A stretch of 64,000 nucleotides of DNA from Ampelomyces quisqualis (taxonomy: Eukaryota > Ascomycota > Dothideomycetes > Pleosporales > Phaeosphaeriaceae), in contig JAGTXZ010000020.1 of the NCBI GenBank assembly GCA_018398575.1, forward strand, positions 2,170,001-2,234,000, given 5' to 3'. The notes under the pieces were generated by a model, which worked only from the letters and a program-made list of their open reading frames with translations, was not told the origin of the DNA and did not search any database. Both the position numbers and the translations under genes were made by a program. Of the stretch, positions 22,358-33,594 are shown in pieces (the first letter of the stretch is position 1; every line of letters begins with the position of its first letter).

Positions 22358-23820
22358 ACAGGGGCTAGGGTGGAAACTTATCAACGATGTACGCTTCGTA
22401 GTGCATGGAGTGTGGAAGTGTAGACTACAGTCTTGACATTTGCGTCCATGTTTCACAGCACAAAGATGATTCTAGTGTCGACTGATTTTATGATCTTAGG
22501 ACATATCTCAGAAGCTTCAACCTCGACCTACCAGCATTATTTGTAGACGCTTTACCTAAGAGCGCAATCCACACCGGCAAGGTCTGGTGGCACTGTGGAA
22601 TCAATATCATGACATCGTGCGCGTCCGAAGTGCTAGACCAAATACTGGGAATTCGTTGACCACGTATTGACCACTGTTCTATTCTACTAAACCCGGCCCC
22701 AGTATTTGTGTTTGCTTCCAGGAGCCACTGAAAATAGCTCTAGGAGACATACTAGTGATCTACAGCATCAAGCGTCTCCTCTGTCTCTTAGACCATACTA
22801 CCCATCATGTTGCCCTATTAGTTGCAGTTGGACTCCCGAACAGCTGTGCCTGCAGGAGCAACGTCCGGATTAGAATGGAGATCGATACGAACGAGGCGGT
22901 CCCTTCCGTGTTACTGTACCTTAGTCTACGCACACAGTCTGGAGCTGATACCGGTATCTCCCAATGCGATTACGCAACACCTGAGAGAAGTATATCGCAC
23001 TGTCTGGCCCAGAATGTACAGTAATGTTTGGTCCTAGCGGGACACGAATTATAGAAGCGATGCCATTGTCCGGCACATTAATATTCACAGGCTCGTTGTT
23101 CCCATCAAGGTATTGAACGGTGTTGCGTGTAGCTGTATACCAATAGCGGTCTCACACCATGCTCCTATACAAAGGGCCGAGACTTAATTTTTACCAGTTA
23201 AGAACTACCTTCTAATCTTAGCCAGACAAACAGACTAAACAGTAGGAACTAGAAAATCAAAACCTTTGAGCCCAACAGCAACAGTAATATCAAGTTAGGC
23301 GTAAGTAAAACAGGTAGATTAGTGCAGTACTATACAAGATGAATGCTGAATTTCGGCGCGTAGAGGGGGGAAATAGCTGCTAAAACGGCGGGCAGTAATG
23401 TTTCCCGTCTATAATCTCAGTGACAAAGGAACGTCAGATGGAACACCTGGGATGGAGTACTAGGATCTTCTCAACGGCAGAGGGATCTCTCAACGTGCGA
23501 GTCTCAATCAGAAACCATCACTTGGAATTGTCGTGCTTCAGAATAAGCAATTGTGTAGCCGTCCGATCGTACGACATTCGCTGGTGGGCAAGAACGCTTA
23601 GACTAACGCAGTCATGATAGTGGACATGTAACGTGTTTAGATGCTATTTGTGTTGGCTTATCATCTTATATGAGCTGCGACGGTTGTTTGCTAACAGGTC
23701 AATTGAGTGTAGGCCATGCGAATTCACCCACCATTGATGGAGACAGGGCGTCATCTCCCAGGTAAACACACGTTTTCGGCACGAGCGTGAGAGCCACTAC
23801 CGCTCTGACTTTTCGCAAAG
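22358..23820. other. Decayed, gene-free sequence
   Basis: 1.46 kb with many stops in all frames. Short peptide-like stretches around 22750-23090 hint at further coding relics on the plus strand, but I could not assign them. No supported gene. Confidence 0.45.
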
Positions 23821-24709
23821 CTAGTCCGACATGTTTGCGGGCTCACACAGCTTCTTGTGGATCTTCCAGTGTTTCTTCTGGCAAGCAGGCGAGCAGTACT
23901 TCCTGTCCTTACACCTGGAGCAGTGAGCACAACAACAAGCTCTTGTCAGCCTCAGCCTCGTCGACTCCACAAGCTGCACATGCGTCGGGCTTGTTATGTT
24001 TGTCACGAAGTTCTTTGACGACGGCCGAAGACCACGAGTTGCCCATACCAGTCTCGAAGAGACCACCAGGGCTCAGGGTGTTTATGCCGATGAAGCCAAA
24101 CTTGTTAGGGCTATCGTCCTCGCGTTCCATAGAGTTCACAGTCTCGACGAGATCTTTGGAACCGAAATCGTAAGGTTGACCGCTTTTGAAACCATGCGGA
24201 CCGAATAGGGCCTTCTCCATCTGCTTGAGTGCGTCGGGCTTGAGGCCGCCTTCGGTATAGACTTTCTTGAGCATGGCGATGAACGAATCTGGAATTTGGC
24301 AGCCGAGCGTCATGGCACATGCGCCAAGTAGGATGTAGACGTAGCAAGGGTCCCAGAAGTAATGCTCAAGCTCCTGTTCCTTTGTTGGTATGGCAAGAAT
24401 GTCGGCCTCCTTCCGAGCAACCATGCTCTCTAGCACGCCTGATTCGACATGCTTGCGGACCAGATCAATGTCAGAGCAGCTATCACCCAACAGTGTATAG
24501 TAGATGTTATTGATTTAATTCTCGTCCTTGCCGTCGGCCTTCGCAGCAAATTGAGCGTCTTCTTCCATTTTGGTGAGGCCTGCTTCATGGCTGAGTTCGC
24601 TTACGATGTCGAAGTCGTGGTCTGACTGAAAGAGTCCTGATGCCAACTTTAGTAGAGTGAAAGACCAGCTGAAACACTGATCAGACTGACCATATCCCCA
24701 GGCACCCAT
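23821..24709 (-). pseudogene. Broken MYND zinc-finger protein gene
   Basis: The minus strand begins MGAWGYG (24709), and a 5' intron joins it to LFQSDHDFDIVSELSHEAGL. The frame then meets an in-frame TAA at 24515-24517, after which the same frame continues through LVRKHVESGVLESM to ACAACGVDEAEADKSLLLCS. There the frame is lost inside the MYND finger; the rest (CKDRKYCSPACQKKHWKIHK) is in another frame. A near-perfect 7-base duplication (tggagca/gtgagca, 23916-23929) sits exactly at the break and accounts for it. No GT-AG or GC-AG intron of normal size bypasses either lesion in phase. The intact ancestor would be about 270 residues, a fungal MYND protein of unknown role. An assembly error cannot be excluded. 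Confidence 0.68.
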
Positions 24710-25413
24710 GTTTGTTGTGGAACAGGACTTCACGTTACCGAGTGGGCTGCTTCGCAGTATCAGCAACGTGTGCACCAGGCATGAGACAAACTTACCTGAA
24801 AATAACAACGTCAGAGGATCCTTGAATAACGGCTCTACAGTGAGAAAGGTCTTGAATGCGAGATTCTGGCGATGGCGGGGTCGAGTCTCTGCTCCAGAAG
24901 GTGCGCAGACGCGCGCTCACGTGACCGTGATTCTTCCACTTGCCTCAGCGCGAATGATCATGCTCTACTCAAACGACCAGGGGGGTTGCAAACTACGATA
25001 ATGGATGTGAATTATGTTAGTTCCAAATGAACGCGAGTGTATAAAGGCATCAAATATTAATGGGTACAGGTAAATTGAAATGTAGGCTCTAGTTGTGTCG
25101 TTCATCATGAGATACGACGCAGGAACGGGGCACTGTCCAGGTGTGCTTCAATGATCTCCGAGAAAGGGCAGAGAGTAGCCTCTTTAGAGCACCAGAGAAA
25201 ATGGCTCTTTCAAAAGCCTCCGACTTCTTCATGGGTTTCAATCATGCTGAAGGCGAGATGGCGAGATACTAATACACCATTCCGGAATAAGATGTAAAGA
25301 AACTCGAGAAACCGTGCGGAACGCATCTGTGAGCCTCTAAGCATGACCTGCAAACGGCATTGACCGACTGCTCCGAAAGCCGGGTTGACACATGGCATAT
25401 GCACGCGCTTCGC
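24710..25413. other. Intergenic region
   Basis: 704 nt between the broken MYND gene and the SQS1 stop. Short open frames only; nothing recognised. Confidence 0.45.
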
Positions 25414-27768
25414 CTACTGCAGTCCTGCCTTGTTGGTTTTAACCGTATGCGCGATAGGATGTAGAATGCCCTGGTTATCCGTAGTGCCAAGTGCCTGGCC
25501 CTTGGTCCACCCCATCTTCATCATGAGGGCATGGCCTTTGTTCCCAGGGCCAAGTTCTGGAGCGTGCTCGCCCACTTTCTCCCCGTCGCGATACCCGGCC
25601 TGAGGGCGGGTGCGGGGACCAGAGCGGAACGTAGAGGCTCTACCAGGTCCCGCACCTCTCTTGCCTTGCAGAGGACCGCTCAAGCGCTTCAGGAAACCTT
25701 TGCGCAGGACTGCTTGATCGAACTCGTTTTCTGTGTAGATACGGGTGCGACACGTCCTGGAAAGCACGGTGAAACGTTCTTGTCCGTTACCACGCGAGCG
25801 TGACGACAGATCGAAGAATTTAGCAGCTTGATGTATGGTGGCGCGACGAGGAGCGTCCATGGGTGGAAGGGACAAGCTTTGCCTATCACTGACCATGAAC
25901 TCCCGTATTTCTTCCACGACGTCCTCCATGCCAATGCCGCCACTGTACTTGACCTTCAAGTTGGCGCCTTGACCATTTCTTCCTAGCAGACCTTGCTGGC
26001 GCAATTCCTCTCTTTCGGCCTTCTTGAGCCTTTTCTTTACGCGATCGACTTCCCATGCATGGTGCAGTTGTTCGTTGAGGTCAGAGTCGTCGAGCTCCGG
26101 AGGCAGCTGACCACGCCGACCCTTCTTTTTTGGTTTCAGCGAGGGACGCTCGGTGTCCATGATGTCGAATCCTCCATACGGATCCATGGCTAGGGCATCG
26201 GCCATGGCAGAGGCGGAAGGGAAGCTCACGTCACGATTGCCACGTTTTTTGCCCTTGCTTGGCTTTTCATTGCCACGAGACCGTGGATATGAACTCGAAC
26301 TAGGACCGAAGTATTCGTCTGCTGCGTAGAGAAGCATTTCATCTGAACCAAGGCCGAGCTCTTCCTGCTTCTGCAACACCCGGGCCAATTGTTCGTCGTC
26401 AATTTCTTCCCCGTCTTCCTCGTCTTCCTCGGTGCTGCTTGTTTCTAGCTCGCGTATGTGTGCCTCCTCTTCGAAGGCTCTTATCAGCTTCTGCTCAGCT
26501 CCGCTCTTCAAGAAAGTTGCTGGGAGCCAGCGAGCATCATCGGTGACAGATCCAGCATAGACACACAGGTAATGCAGGCCGCTTTTACGCGATCGCTTGG
26601 AAAGTATGCGCACCACCGTGTCCATGACGTCCGAGGAAGTACTCATGTCTTCTAGATCTCGCAGCATGTCTGAGTCCCAACTATCATGGCCATGCGCCTC
26701 GTCTATCTCTGCTGGTGATTCTTCCTCTCGTTGACTACCCGAAATGGATTCCCAGTCATTGTGGCTGCCCGCATCAAGGTCCATTTCACGGCGAGCAAAA
26801 CCAGATGCATTCAACATATCGCTTGTAAGACCGAAATCTTCCATGTTCTGCATATAGTCATCCATTGCGGCGTCTCTTGGATTCACGTCACCACGCAGGA
26901 AAGCCTCCATATCCGGACGAGCTGCAACAGGCAGCCACCCAATGTTCGGCTTGCTCCTGTGCTCCCAGGCTGTCGTGGTGCCCTCCCATGCGGGTTTGCC
27001 GCCAAGTCGCTTGGCAAAGTCATCCTGAATGACGCCATCGGTATCGATATCAGAGTCATCGTCAGGGGCGACCGCGGATGTTGCTTCGATCCTGACGTCG
27101 AGCTGGACGGGAACTCGCTTTCCCTGCTCAGGAACAAATGGTGCAGGGTAGTTTGAGGTGGTCGTATGTGACGTAGTGTGTGGCTTATCGTGACGCATTG
27201 AGACTGGGCTGGTAGTTGGTATGATGCTGGCAGGAGCTGACCTAGAAGCACTGTTCGCTGTTAGGGACGCGGGCACCTGTCCACGTCCCTGGAAGACGAC
27301 CTCATCGGAGCTCGACGATGTAGCTGACAGGGCAGGCGATGGACTTCTGAGTGCTATGTGCGCCATGGCATCTGTGGTTTCTTGTGTGGTGGAGGGCGAG
27401 GACGGCAATGGCGAGTTGTCCTCGGACAACGACTCTGCCTCGACGAGTTCAGCGGCCTGGAGTTCCTTCTTGATTGTGCCTTCCAGATGCCCTGCGCTCA
27501 CGAACTGGATGGGCAGATCTCGCAGCTTTTTGCCCGACGCGAAAGCTGCTGAACGGTGGGATGATTGCCAGTGCGCTTCGTCTTTGAGCGAGAACTTGGG
27601 CATAGCTGCAGCGTCGATTAGCAGGCCGATTGACGGCGAAGTGAAGGCTGGGCATGCAAACATACCCGCTTGCACGGGGGGCCATGATTGGGACGATTCG
27701 CGCTTGTCAGAGGAGCGCTGCGGTGTGCCTCTCGCTTTGCCCTTGCCCTTGCCCTTTTTCCGTGACAT
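25414..27768 (-). CDS. SQS1: R3H and G-patch protein, Sqs1-like
   Basis: Yeast Sqs1/Pfa1 is a G-patch activator of the DEAH helicase Prp43, acting in ribosome maturation and splicing. A single exon encodes 784 residues from the ATG at 27768; the frame extends 25 codons further upstream, but MSRKKGKGKGKARG is the more likely start because family members begin with a basic run. The middle is acidic and disordered. An R3H domain lies at about 615-690 (VVEEIREFMVSDRQSLSLPP ... RATIHQAAKFFDL), and a C-terminal G-patch at about 745-780 (GNKGHALMMKMGWTKGQALG). The domain order and acidic middle match the family. Confidence 0.86.
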   Translation of the reverse strand: MSRKKGKGKGKARGTPQRSSDKRESSQSWPPVQAGMFACPAFTSPSIGLLIDAAAMPKFSLKDEAHWQSSHRSAAFASGKKLRDLPIQFVSAGHLEGTIKKELQAAELVEAESLSEDNSPLPSSPSTTQETTDAMAHIALRSPSPALSATSSSSDEVVFQGRGQVPASLTANSASRSAPASIIPTTSPVSMRHDKPHTTSHTTTSNYPAPFVPEQGKRVPVQLDVRIEATSAVAPDDDSDIDTDGVIQDDFAKRLGGKPAWEGTTTAWEHRSKPNIGWLPVAARPDMEAFLRGDVNPRDAAMDDYMQNMEDFGLTSDMLNASGFARREMDLDAGSHNDWESISGSQREEESPAEIDEAHGHDSWDSDMLRDLEDMSTSSDVMDTVVRILSKRSRKSGLHYLCVYAGSVTDDARWLPATFLKSGAEQKLIRAFEEEAHIRELETSSTEEDEEDGEEIDDEQLARVLQKQEELGLGSDEMLLYAADEYFGPSSSSYPRSRGNEKPSKGKKRGNRDVSFPSASAMADALAMDPYGGFDIMDTERPSLKPKKKGRRGQLPPELDDSDLNEQLHHAWEVDRVKKRLKKAEREELRQQGLLGRNGQGANLKVKYSGGIGMEDVVEEIREFMVSDRQSLSLPPMDAPRRATIHQAAKFFDLSSRSRGNGQERFTVLSRTCRTRIYTENEFDQAVLRKGFLKRLSGPLQGKRGAGPGRASTFRSGPRTRPQAGYRDGEKVGEHAPELGPGNKGHALMMKMGWTKGQALGTTDNQGILHPIAHTVKTNKAGLQ

Positions 27769-28439
27769 GGGATCTATTGCATAGGACCGCGCGTGTGTAG
27801 GAGAGTGCGCACGAGTTGATGAGCAGTGCTGTAGCGGGTTCACGTGCGAGGCAACGACTGCGAGTGTGCGCGGCGAAAGTGAAGCTCTTTAGTTTTGGGG
27901 GATGATGCGCACTTTGGGACGACGCGGTGGCGGGGACGAGCTAGCCGACCTCGGGACGTGGCTTATCGATAACGTTAAGTTCACGCGGCGGGCTCGCGGG
28001 GGTGTCGGGGTTGTTCTCTGCGTAATGTCTCGTATAGCCAGCGAGGTGAAGCTCAAGTTGGGCTGTTGACAAGCGTCTTGAAGTCAAAGCTGAGGGCTTC
28101 TAGCATGTGCTCCTGGAATAGTGAAGTGTGTCTGTACAGCACATTCCGCATCCGTGTTTGAAGCTCGTGACAGGGAGCAGCTCCCCTGCCCCACCACGCC
28201 CGTACACCTATCCAGTGCCAGGTGCCAAAGCTCCGCATAACAGCATATGACCTGTGACGAAGCCTGGAAAGCCAACTTGCAGATAGCCTCCCCTCGTACA
28301 TCCTTTCTCTCAAACCATACCTGTGGGTACATCGAACAAGGCCGCGCGCATATGGTGTGTAGCTTCTCTCCAGCAGGCATCCATTCCCTCGTTGCCGCTT
28401 TCATCACCGCCTTCGATACACGTGCGACGCACCAACACC
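27769..28439. promoter_or_regulatory. Divergent promoter SQS1 / ATG4
   Basis: 671 nt between divergent starts. No clear promoter element was located; open frames on the minus strand here lack any family resemblance. Confidence 0.5.
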
Positions 28440-29914
28440 ATGAACGACTTTGAGCGCTTTGGCCGCACTGTCGTTCGCACATTCTACGATCCTCCGCCTA
28501 CCAACGAATCCATCGAAGCCATTTGGCTGCTGGGCCAGCGGTACGACTCCAGACCGGCACCGCCGAAACCCGTGCCCAGCGACACATCATCTACGGATGC
28601 TCCCACGCCTCAAGCCGAACGCACCGAAGACGAAAGCTGGATAAGAACCAGTATAGACAAGAAAGAGCGCAAGGAGGCACCAAATGGAGAAGACCCCACA
28701 CAGTACGGCAACTGGCCGTCAGCCTTCCTGGACGACTTCGAATCGCGGGTATGGATGACGTACCGTTCAGGCTTCGTGCCCATACAGAAGAGCCAGGATC
28801 CAAAAGCAACGAGCGCCATGAGCTTCCGCGTGCGCATGCAAAATCTCGCCTCTCCCGGCTTCACTTCTGATGCTGGCTTCGGATGCATGATAAGGAGCGG
28901 CCAGTGCATTCTGGCGAATGCGTTGCAGATTCTGCGGCTGGGTAGAGACTGGCGTTGGCAGGAACATCAAGAGCAGAGAGAACATTGCGATATTCTCTCT
29001 TTGTTCGCAGACGATCCACAGGCACCGTTTTCTATCCACCGCTTCGTTGAGCACGGTGCTGCTGTTTGTGCCAAGTACCCCGGCGAGTGGTTTGGGCCAT
29101 CTGCTGCCGCGCGATGCATTCAGGACCTGGTCACCAAGTACAGAGACGCCGGCTTGAGAGTATACGTATCGGGGAACGGAGCCGATGTGTACGAAGACAG
29201 GCTGAAGCACATCGCTGTAGACGACGACGGCGAGTGGCAGCCTACCCTCATCTTGGTCGGCACGCGGCTGGGAATCGACAAGATCACACCAGTATACTGG
29301 GAAGCGTTGAAGGCGAGCCTGCAGATTCGACAGTCGATTGGCATTGCAGGGTAAGCATGAGCTCCCCGTAGGCAGAACTGCACTAACAAGAGCACAGTGG
29401 TCGTCCATCAGCATCACATTACTTTGTCGGTGTCCAAGGCAACAGCTTCTTCTACTTAGATCCCCACAGCACACGACCTCTGTTACCTTACCATGCACCA
29501 TCGAAAGCCTGGGGAAACGAAATGCACCCGACAACACCATCCTCAAGCCTCACGAGCTCATCCATCTCTGCATCGTCCACTACTTCCTCCACAACCATCG
29601 TTCCTGCAGCGACTTCCCTCCCCTCTGCATCGGCACCATCAGACTCCCCTCCGTCCTCGTATTCCTTGTCAGATGTCTCTACCTGCCACACACGTCGCAT
29701 TCGACGCCTGCAAATCCGTGAAATGGACCCTTCAATGCTCCTCGCGTTCCTCGTCACCTCCGAGTCCGACTACGAAAACTGGAAAGAAGGCGTCCAAGGC
29801 GTCCAAGGCAAATGCGTAGTGCATGTGCAGGACAAGGAGCCCTTGCCTAGGGGCCAAGAACGCGAAGGCGCAGTAGACGAGGTGGAAAGCTGGGATGAAG
29901 AGGGTCTGCAATAG
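28440..29914 (+). CDS. ATG4: Autophagy cysteine protease Atg4
   Basis: Peptidase C54 that trims Atg8 before lipidation and later releases it from membranes. Exons 28440..29350 and 29398..29914 give 475 residues. The start MNDFERFGRTVVRTFYDP is typical. The catalytic Cys is residue 149 in TSDAGFGCMIRSGQ; the Asp and His are 325 and 327 in YLDPHSTRP. Other landmarks are GEWFGPSAAARCI and HYFVGVQGNSFFYLD. A Ser/Thr-rich insertion of about 80 residues follows the Asp-Pro-His motif, before the conserved REMDPSMLLAFLV segment. The C-terminus is acidic. One 47-nt intron. Confidence 0.95.
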
Positions 29915-30623
29915 GCACCGAGGAAAGCGTGGAACGTGGTTCGCTTTGGAATCCTGTCTTCGAGGAGGTGCGCGTTGGCAAGCAGGTGGTTGTTCGGGAA
30001 TCACGTTCAAGGCCATGAATGAATACATTGTCAAAAGCAGCGTATGTTGTGTCAGCCACTTTGGTGCTGATGGGCAATATTGCCGCGCAAGCAGTTGGCT
30101 GATATCTTGCTCATTGCCTTAATGCAGCTGCAGGCCCCAATTTGACATTCGTTTCTGGTTTGGTGATTTCGCCGCTCGCCTTGCTGTGGACTTGTCGGGG
30201 GATTTGGCGCATTCATTTGAAGATTGCGAACCGCGCGCCGCCAATCTAGTTCCAGGTTACAGTGTCTACTTGCCAAGTCTCAACACAAGAAGCCAGCGTC
30301 AGTGTCGTACTGGCTATTTGGTTAAAAAAAAATCTGGTGAGTTGACTAGTGGAGAGGGGCAGCGAAACGGACATCAAAGAAAAGAAAATGTGTGGATGTC
30401 GTTGAAGTTTGAAGAATTGATTCGTTCCCGTCTGTTGTGGTATAATATACAGACCCAGAGATGATGGACCTCGCAGCCAAATCATGGCTCGATGACGAGA
30501 GAACAAGCAGACCGACCCATGATCACATTACGGAAATGACCCATAACACCGCACCCCGTGAACCTGCTCATCGAAGTAGACAAGCGTAGAAAACCAAAGA
30601 AAGACCCATCAAGAAAAAGCACT
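29915..30623. other. Convergent intergenic region ATG4 / H2B
   Basis: 709 nt between two 3' ends. It contains an A-run near 30326; no gene, repeat or RNA recognised. Confidence 0.5.
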
Positions 30624-31143
30624 CTATTTGGTGGATGAAGAGTACTTTGTGACGGCCTTGGTGCCCTCAGAGACGGCATGCTTAGCAAGCTCACCAGGTA
30701 GGATCAAACGGACACTGGGACAAATTAGCGAATAGCTCTGGCTGCGATGGATGGGACATGGCGTACGAGGTCTGGATCTCGCGCGACGAGATGGTCGACT
30801 TCTTGTTGTAGGCAGCAAGCTTGGAGGCCTCAGTGGCGACGCGCTCGAAGATGTCGTTGACGAAGGAGTTGAGGATGCTCATGGCGCGGTTCGAGATACC
30901 GGTGTCGGGGTGCACCTGCTTGAGGACTGCAAATCGCGTTAGAGGAGAATATCAGCGAGAAAAGTCTGGGCACTCGCCCTTGTAGATGTAGCTGGAGTAG
31001 GTCTCCTTCCTGGTCTTGGTGCGCTTCTTCTTGTCGCCGGTGGGAGCAGCCGTCTTCTTGCCGGCCTCCTTCTTCTCAGCGGGTGCTTTTCCAGCCGGGG
31101 CCTTGCCGCCGGTGGTGGGAGTCTTCTGGGCCTTGGGTGGCAT
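30624..31143 (-). CDS. Histone H2B
   Basis: Core histone. Exons (minus) 30978..31143, 30767..30926 and 30624..30714 give 138 residues. The Lys/Ala-rich tail ([20 protein letters not shown]) leads to [36 protein letters not shown] and the C-terminal [20 protein letters not shown], which includes the Lys ubiquitinated in fungi. The first intron (30927-30977) has a GC donor, AAGG followed by GCGAGT; a GT donor two codons later would break the frame. The second intron is GT-AG. Divergent from H2A across a shared promoter. Confidence 0.97.
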
Positions 31144-31647
31144 TTTGAGCGTAGAGGTGGCGGTTGAAATGGGAGTGACAAGTGGTGGTGTGGGTGAGAT
31201 GGGGTGGCTGATGGACGTGGGTGAGGCGAGTGTTGCGATGGATGAGGGCTTTCTGGTCGTCGACGGCGGGGGACGCGCTACTTATGGGGAGCGCGCGCAG
31301 TGTTGTGATCCGGCAGGCGCGAGATGGCCCGGGCGCAGAGGCCGCTGCTGGGTTGGGCGGGCGGCGCTAAGCGAGGCGAGTGTGATTTGGCCTCTGCGTG
31401 CTGCGCGTGTCGGTGCGCGGATCAAACCTGCCCTCAGTGCCTCACCACCCGCGGCCCTCGACTAGCGTGCCTGGTTGATCTCGCGCGCACCACAACACGC
31501 TTGCCAGTGTTTATAAGACCGCCCCGCCCCCCGCTGCCTGCAAGCAATCCATCGTCTCGACTCTCCACGCCCACGCCACACCACACGTCGCCATCTCAAT
31601 CAACACACTTACCCTTCCCAAATCCCAATCCTACCCGTTCCATCAAA
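31144..31647. promoter_or_regulatory. Shared divergent histone promoter
   Basis: 504 nt between the H2B and H2A start codons, the standard ascomycete arrangement. TTTATAAG at 31510-31517 lies 138 nt before the H2A ATG. On the other strand, CCATAAGTAG near 31278-31287 lies at almost the same distance from the H2B ATG and may be its TATA-like element. No classical histone UAS could be confirmed. Confidence 0.75.
31510..31517 (+). promoter_or_regulatory. TATA-like box of H2A
   Basis: TTTATAAG followed by GC-rich DNA, 131-138 nt upstream of the H2A start codon. Position and sequence fit a TATA box with an UTR of about 100 nt; inferred only. Confidence 0.5.
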
Positions 31648-32259
31648 ATGACTGGAGGCAAATCCGGAGGCAAGGCCAGCGGCTCAAAGTCCAGCGCCCA
31701 ATCGTGAGTTTTCCTCTTTTCCCACTCATCGCACTGTGCAGCTCCCCTCAAGGGCTGTCGGTTCCTTGTCCATCGTCTGCATTTGCTTGACGCGAGTTTT
31801 GTTCCAAAGTCGCGTCCAGACACCACTCGCATTGCATCTCAATTAACACTTGAACAGCCGTTCATCCAAGGCCGGTCTCGCTTTCCCCGTCGGTCGTGTC
31901 CACCGCCTGCTCCGCAAGGGCAACTACGCTCAGCGTGTCGGTGCCGGTGCTCCCGTCTACCTCGCTGCCGTCCTTGAGTACCTCGCGGCCGAGATTCTCG
32001 AGTTGGCCGGAAACGCCGCCCGTGACAACAAGAAGACCCGTATCATTCCCCGCCATCTCCAGCTCGCCATCCGCAACGACGAGGAGCTCAACAAGCTGCT
32101 CGGACATGTCACCATCGCCCAGGGTGGTGTTCTCCCCAACATCCACCAGAGTACGTCCTCCAACGCCTCGCCCCTCAATTTGCATGCTAACCATTCCCCT
32201 CAGACTTGTTGCCCAAGAAGACTGCCAAACCTGGCAAGGGTCCTTCGCAGGAGCTCTAA
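31648..32259 (+). CDS. Histone H2A
   Basis: Core histone. Exons 31648..31703, 31858..32150 and 32204..32259 give 134 residues. MTGGKSGGKASGSKSSAQSR begins the tail, then KAGLAFPVGRVHRLLRKGNY, the acidic-patch helix YLAAEILELAGNAA, and HLQLAIRNDEELNKLLGHVT. It ends in SQEL, the C-terminal SQE motif phosphorylated by ATM/ATR-type kinases at DNA breaks, so canonical H2A also serves as the damage-marked form here, as in other fungi. Introns are 154 and 53 nt, GT-AG. Confidence 0.97.
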
Positions 32260-33022
32260 GCGCGCTTCGCTTTTGAGTTTCCATTCACGGCGCGATTTCT
32301 TAAGGGTTCTTTCACTTTTTTTTGCAATGATAATGGGAGTCGGTCTGGGTCTGGGTTCATGGCTTTCCACGGGGTTTATACCAGAGCTGTATATTAGCTG
32401 GTCGCATTGAACGACCACTGGCTCACGAGCTGAATCGAGCTGTATCACTTCAAGTCATGCTTTGATTGTGATGCTGTATTCGTCCTGAATCCACCTTCAA
32501 ATTTCCCGATCACCGGGTCTGCATCTCTCACGAAATGGTCGTTTCCAATGGCGCGTCTCAGTCAGCTCGAATCTACGTAACTCTTACCATGCAAGCGAAG
32601 CAGCCAGCTGTGTAACGATGGCGGATCATCAATCCGGCGTGGCTGGCAAGACTTGCATTTCCAACAGCCTCGAAAGATCCGAAATACGGACATGGACTTC
32701 ACACAGCCTTCGCCGTATCATCATTACCGGACTCTGGAAATGCGTATCCAACATTGGATGAGAAATTACAAGAATGGAGAGGGTGGGTAAAGAAGGCGTA
32801 GAAAATGGTAATGGCCGTGCATGCGATTCGGCTGCAACGCCATTGGCTGGAGCGCCACAGTAAAGGCAGCAAAACACTCGACAGGACAATAGGAATGTGA
32901 AAATGATTTATTCGAGTTCAGTTCTTCTGACCCTTCCTGCCGCAGCTGCAGCATTGGTAATACATGCACGCGTTGCTTCTCATTCGTCCATGGCCGCCCT
33001 AGTGCCCCAATTACATGACTTT
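32260..33022. other. Convergent intergenic region
   Basis: 763 nt between the H2A stop and the 3' end of the complex I gene. Minus-strand open frames of up to 99 codons are present, without recognisable content. Confidence 0.5.
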
Positions 33023-33594
33023 CTACAAAATCATCTTTGGAGGGGCTGCCAACCATCATCAGCACCTTGTCGACAGAATCACAAGGGAATAGTACTCACG
33101 ATCGAGGATCGGGCAAGGCAGGTTGCGCTCATACTTTGATCCTAGTGGTTTCGTTAGCATTACCGTATCCGCGGCCGGGTCGGATGTGTATCCGAGATGC
33201 AGCAATCTACCTCCAGGTGCCGATGGGGGAATGTAGGGGTCAGGGTGCTTCCACCTCCTGAGCAGCACCTCAGTTTCCTTGATCAACTCCTGTTGAGGCG
33301 TGTCAGTCGGGCTCTTGTCTGCGGCAGCGCCGCGCCGTGGGACGGGGAGGTTGTTGTAGCGGGCCATGGCATATGGGGACGCACCCTCAGTTGTCGCGGC
33401 TGGGTGACGTTGCGCTTGGCCTCGAAAAGTCCGCGAATATACAGGGCCTGCCCGCGCCAGAGGTAGCGATGGACGCTCCAGTCGAGCGCAAGCTTGAGGG
33501 ACCGCCTGTAGAGGCGCCTGTCTGTCCGTCAGCTGCTGCGTGTAGCGGGCGATGTGGCAGGGTGGGCGCACAAGACGTGGATTCGGGAGCTCAT
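33023..33594 (-). CDS. Complex I LYR subunit, NDUFB9/B22 type
   Basis: Accessory LYR-motif subunit of NADH:ubiquinone oxidoreductase in the mitochondrial inner membrane. Five exons (minus) 33572..33594, 33385..33517, 33211..33289, 33100..33141 and 33023..33045 join in phase to give 99 residues. The LYR motif is at 10-12 (VLRLYRRSLKLALDW), followed by HRYLWRGQALYIRGLFE, ETEVLLRRWKHPDPY, PPSAPGGSKYERNLP and a PILDPPP end. A longer unspliced frame (33059-33775) shares only parts of it and is not the gene. All introns are GT-AG and about 50-95 nt; the first contains CTGAC. The terminal exons encode under eight residues each, so automated callers would easily miss them. Confidence 0.87.
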
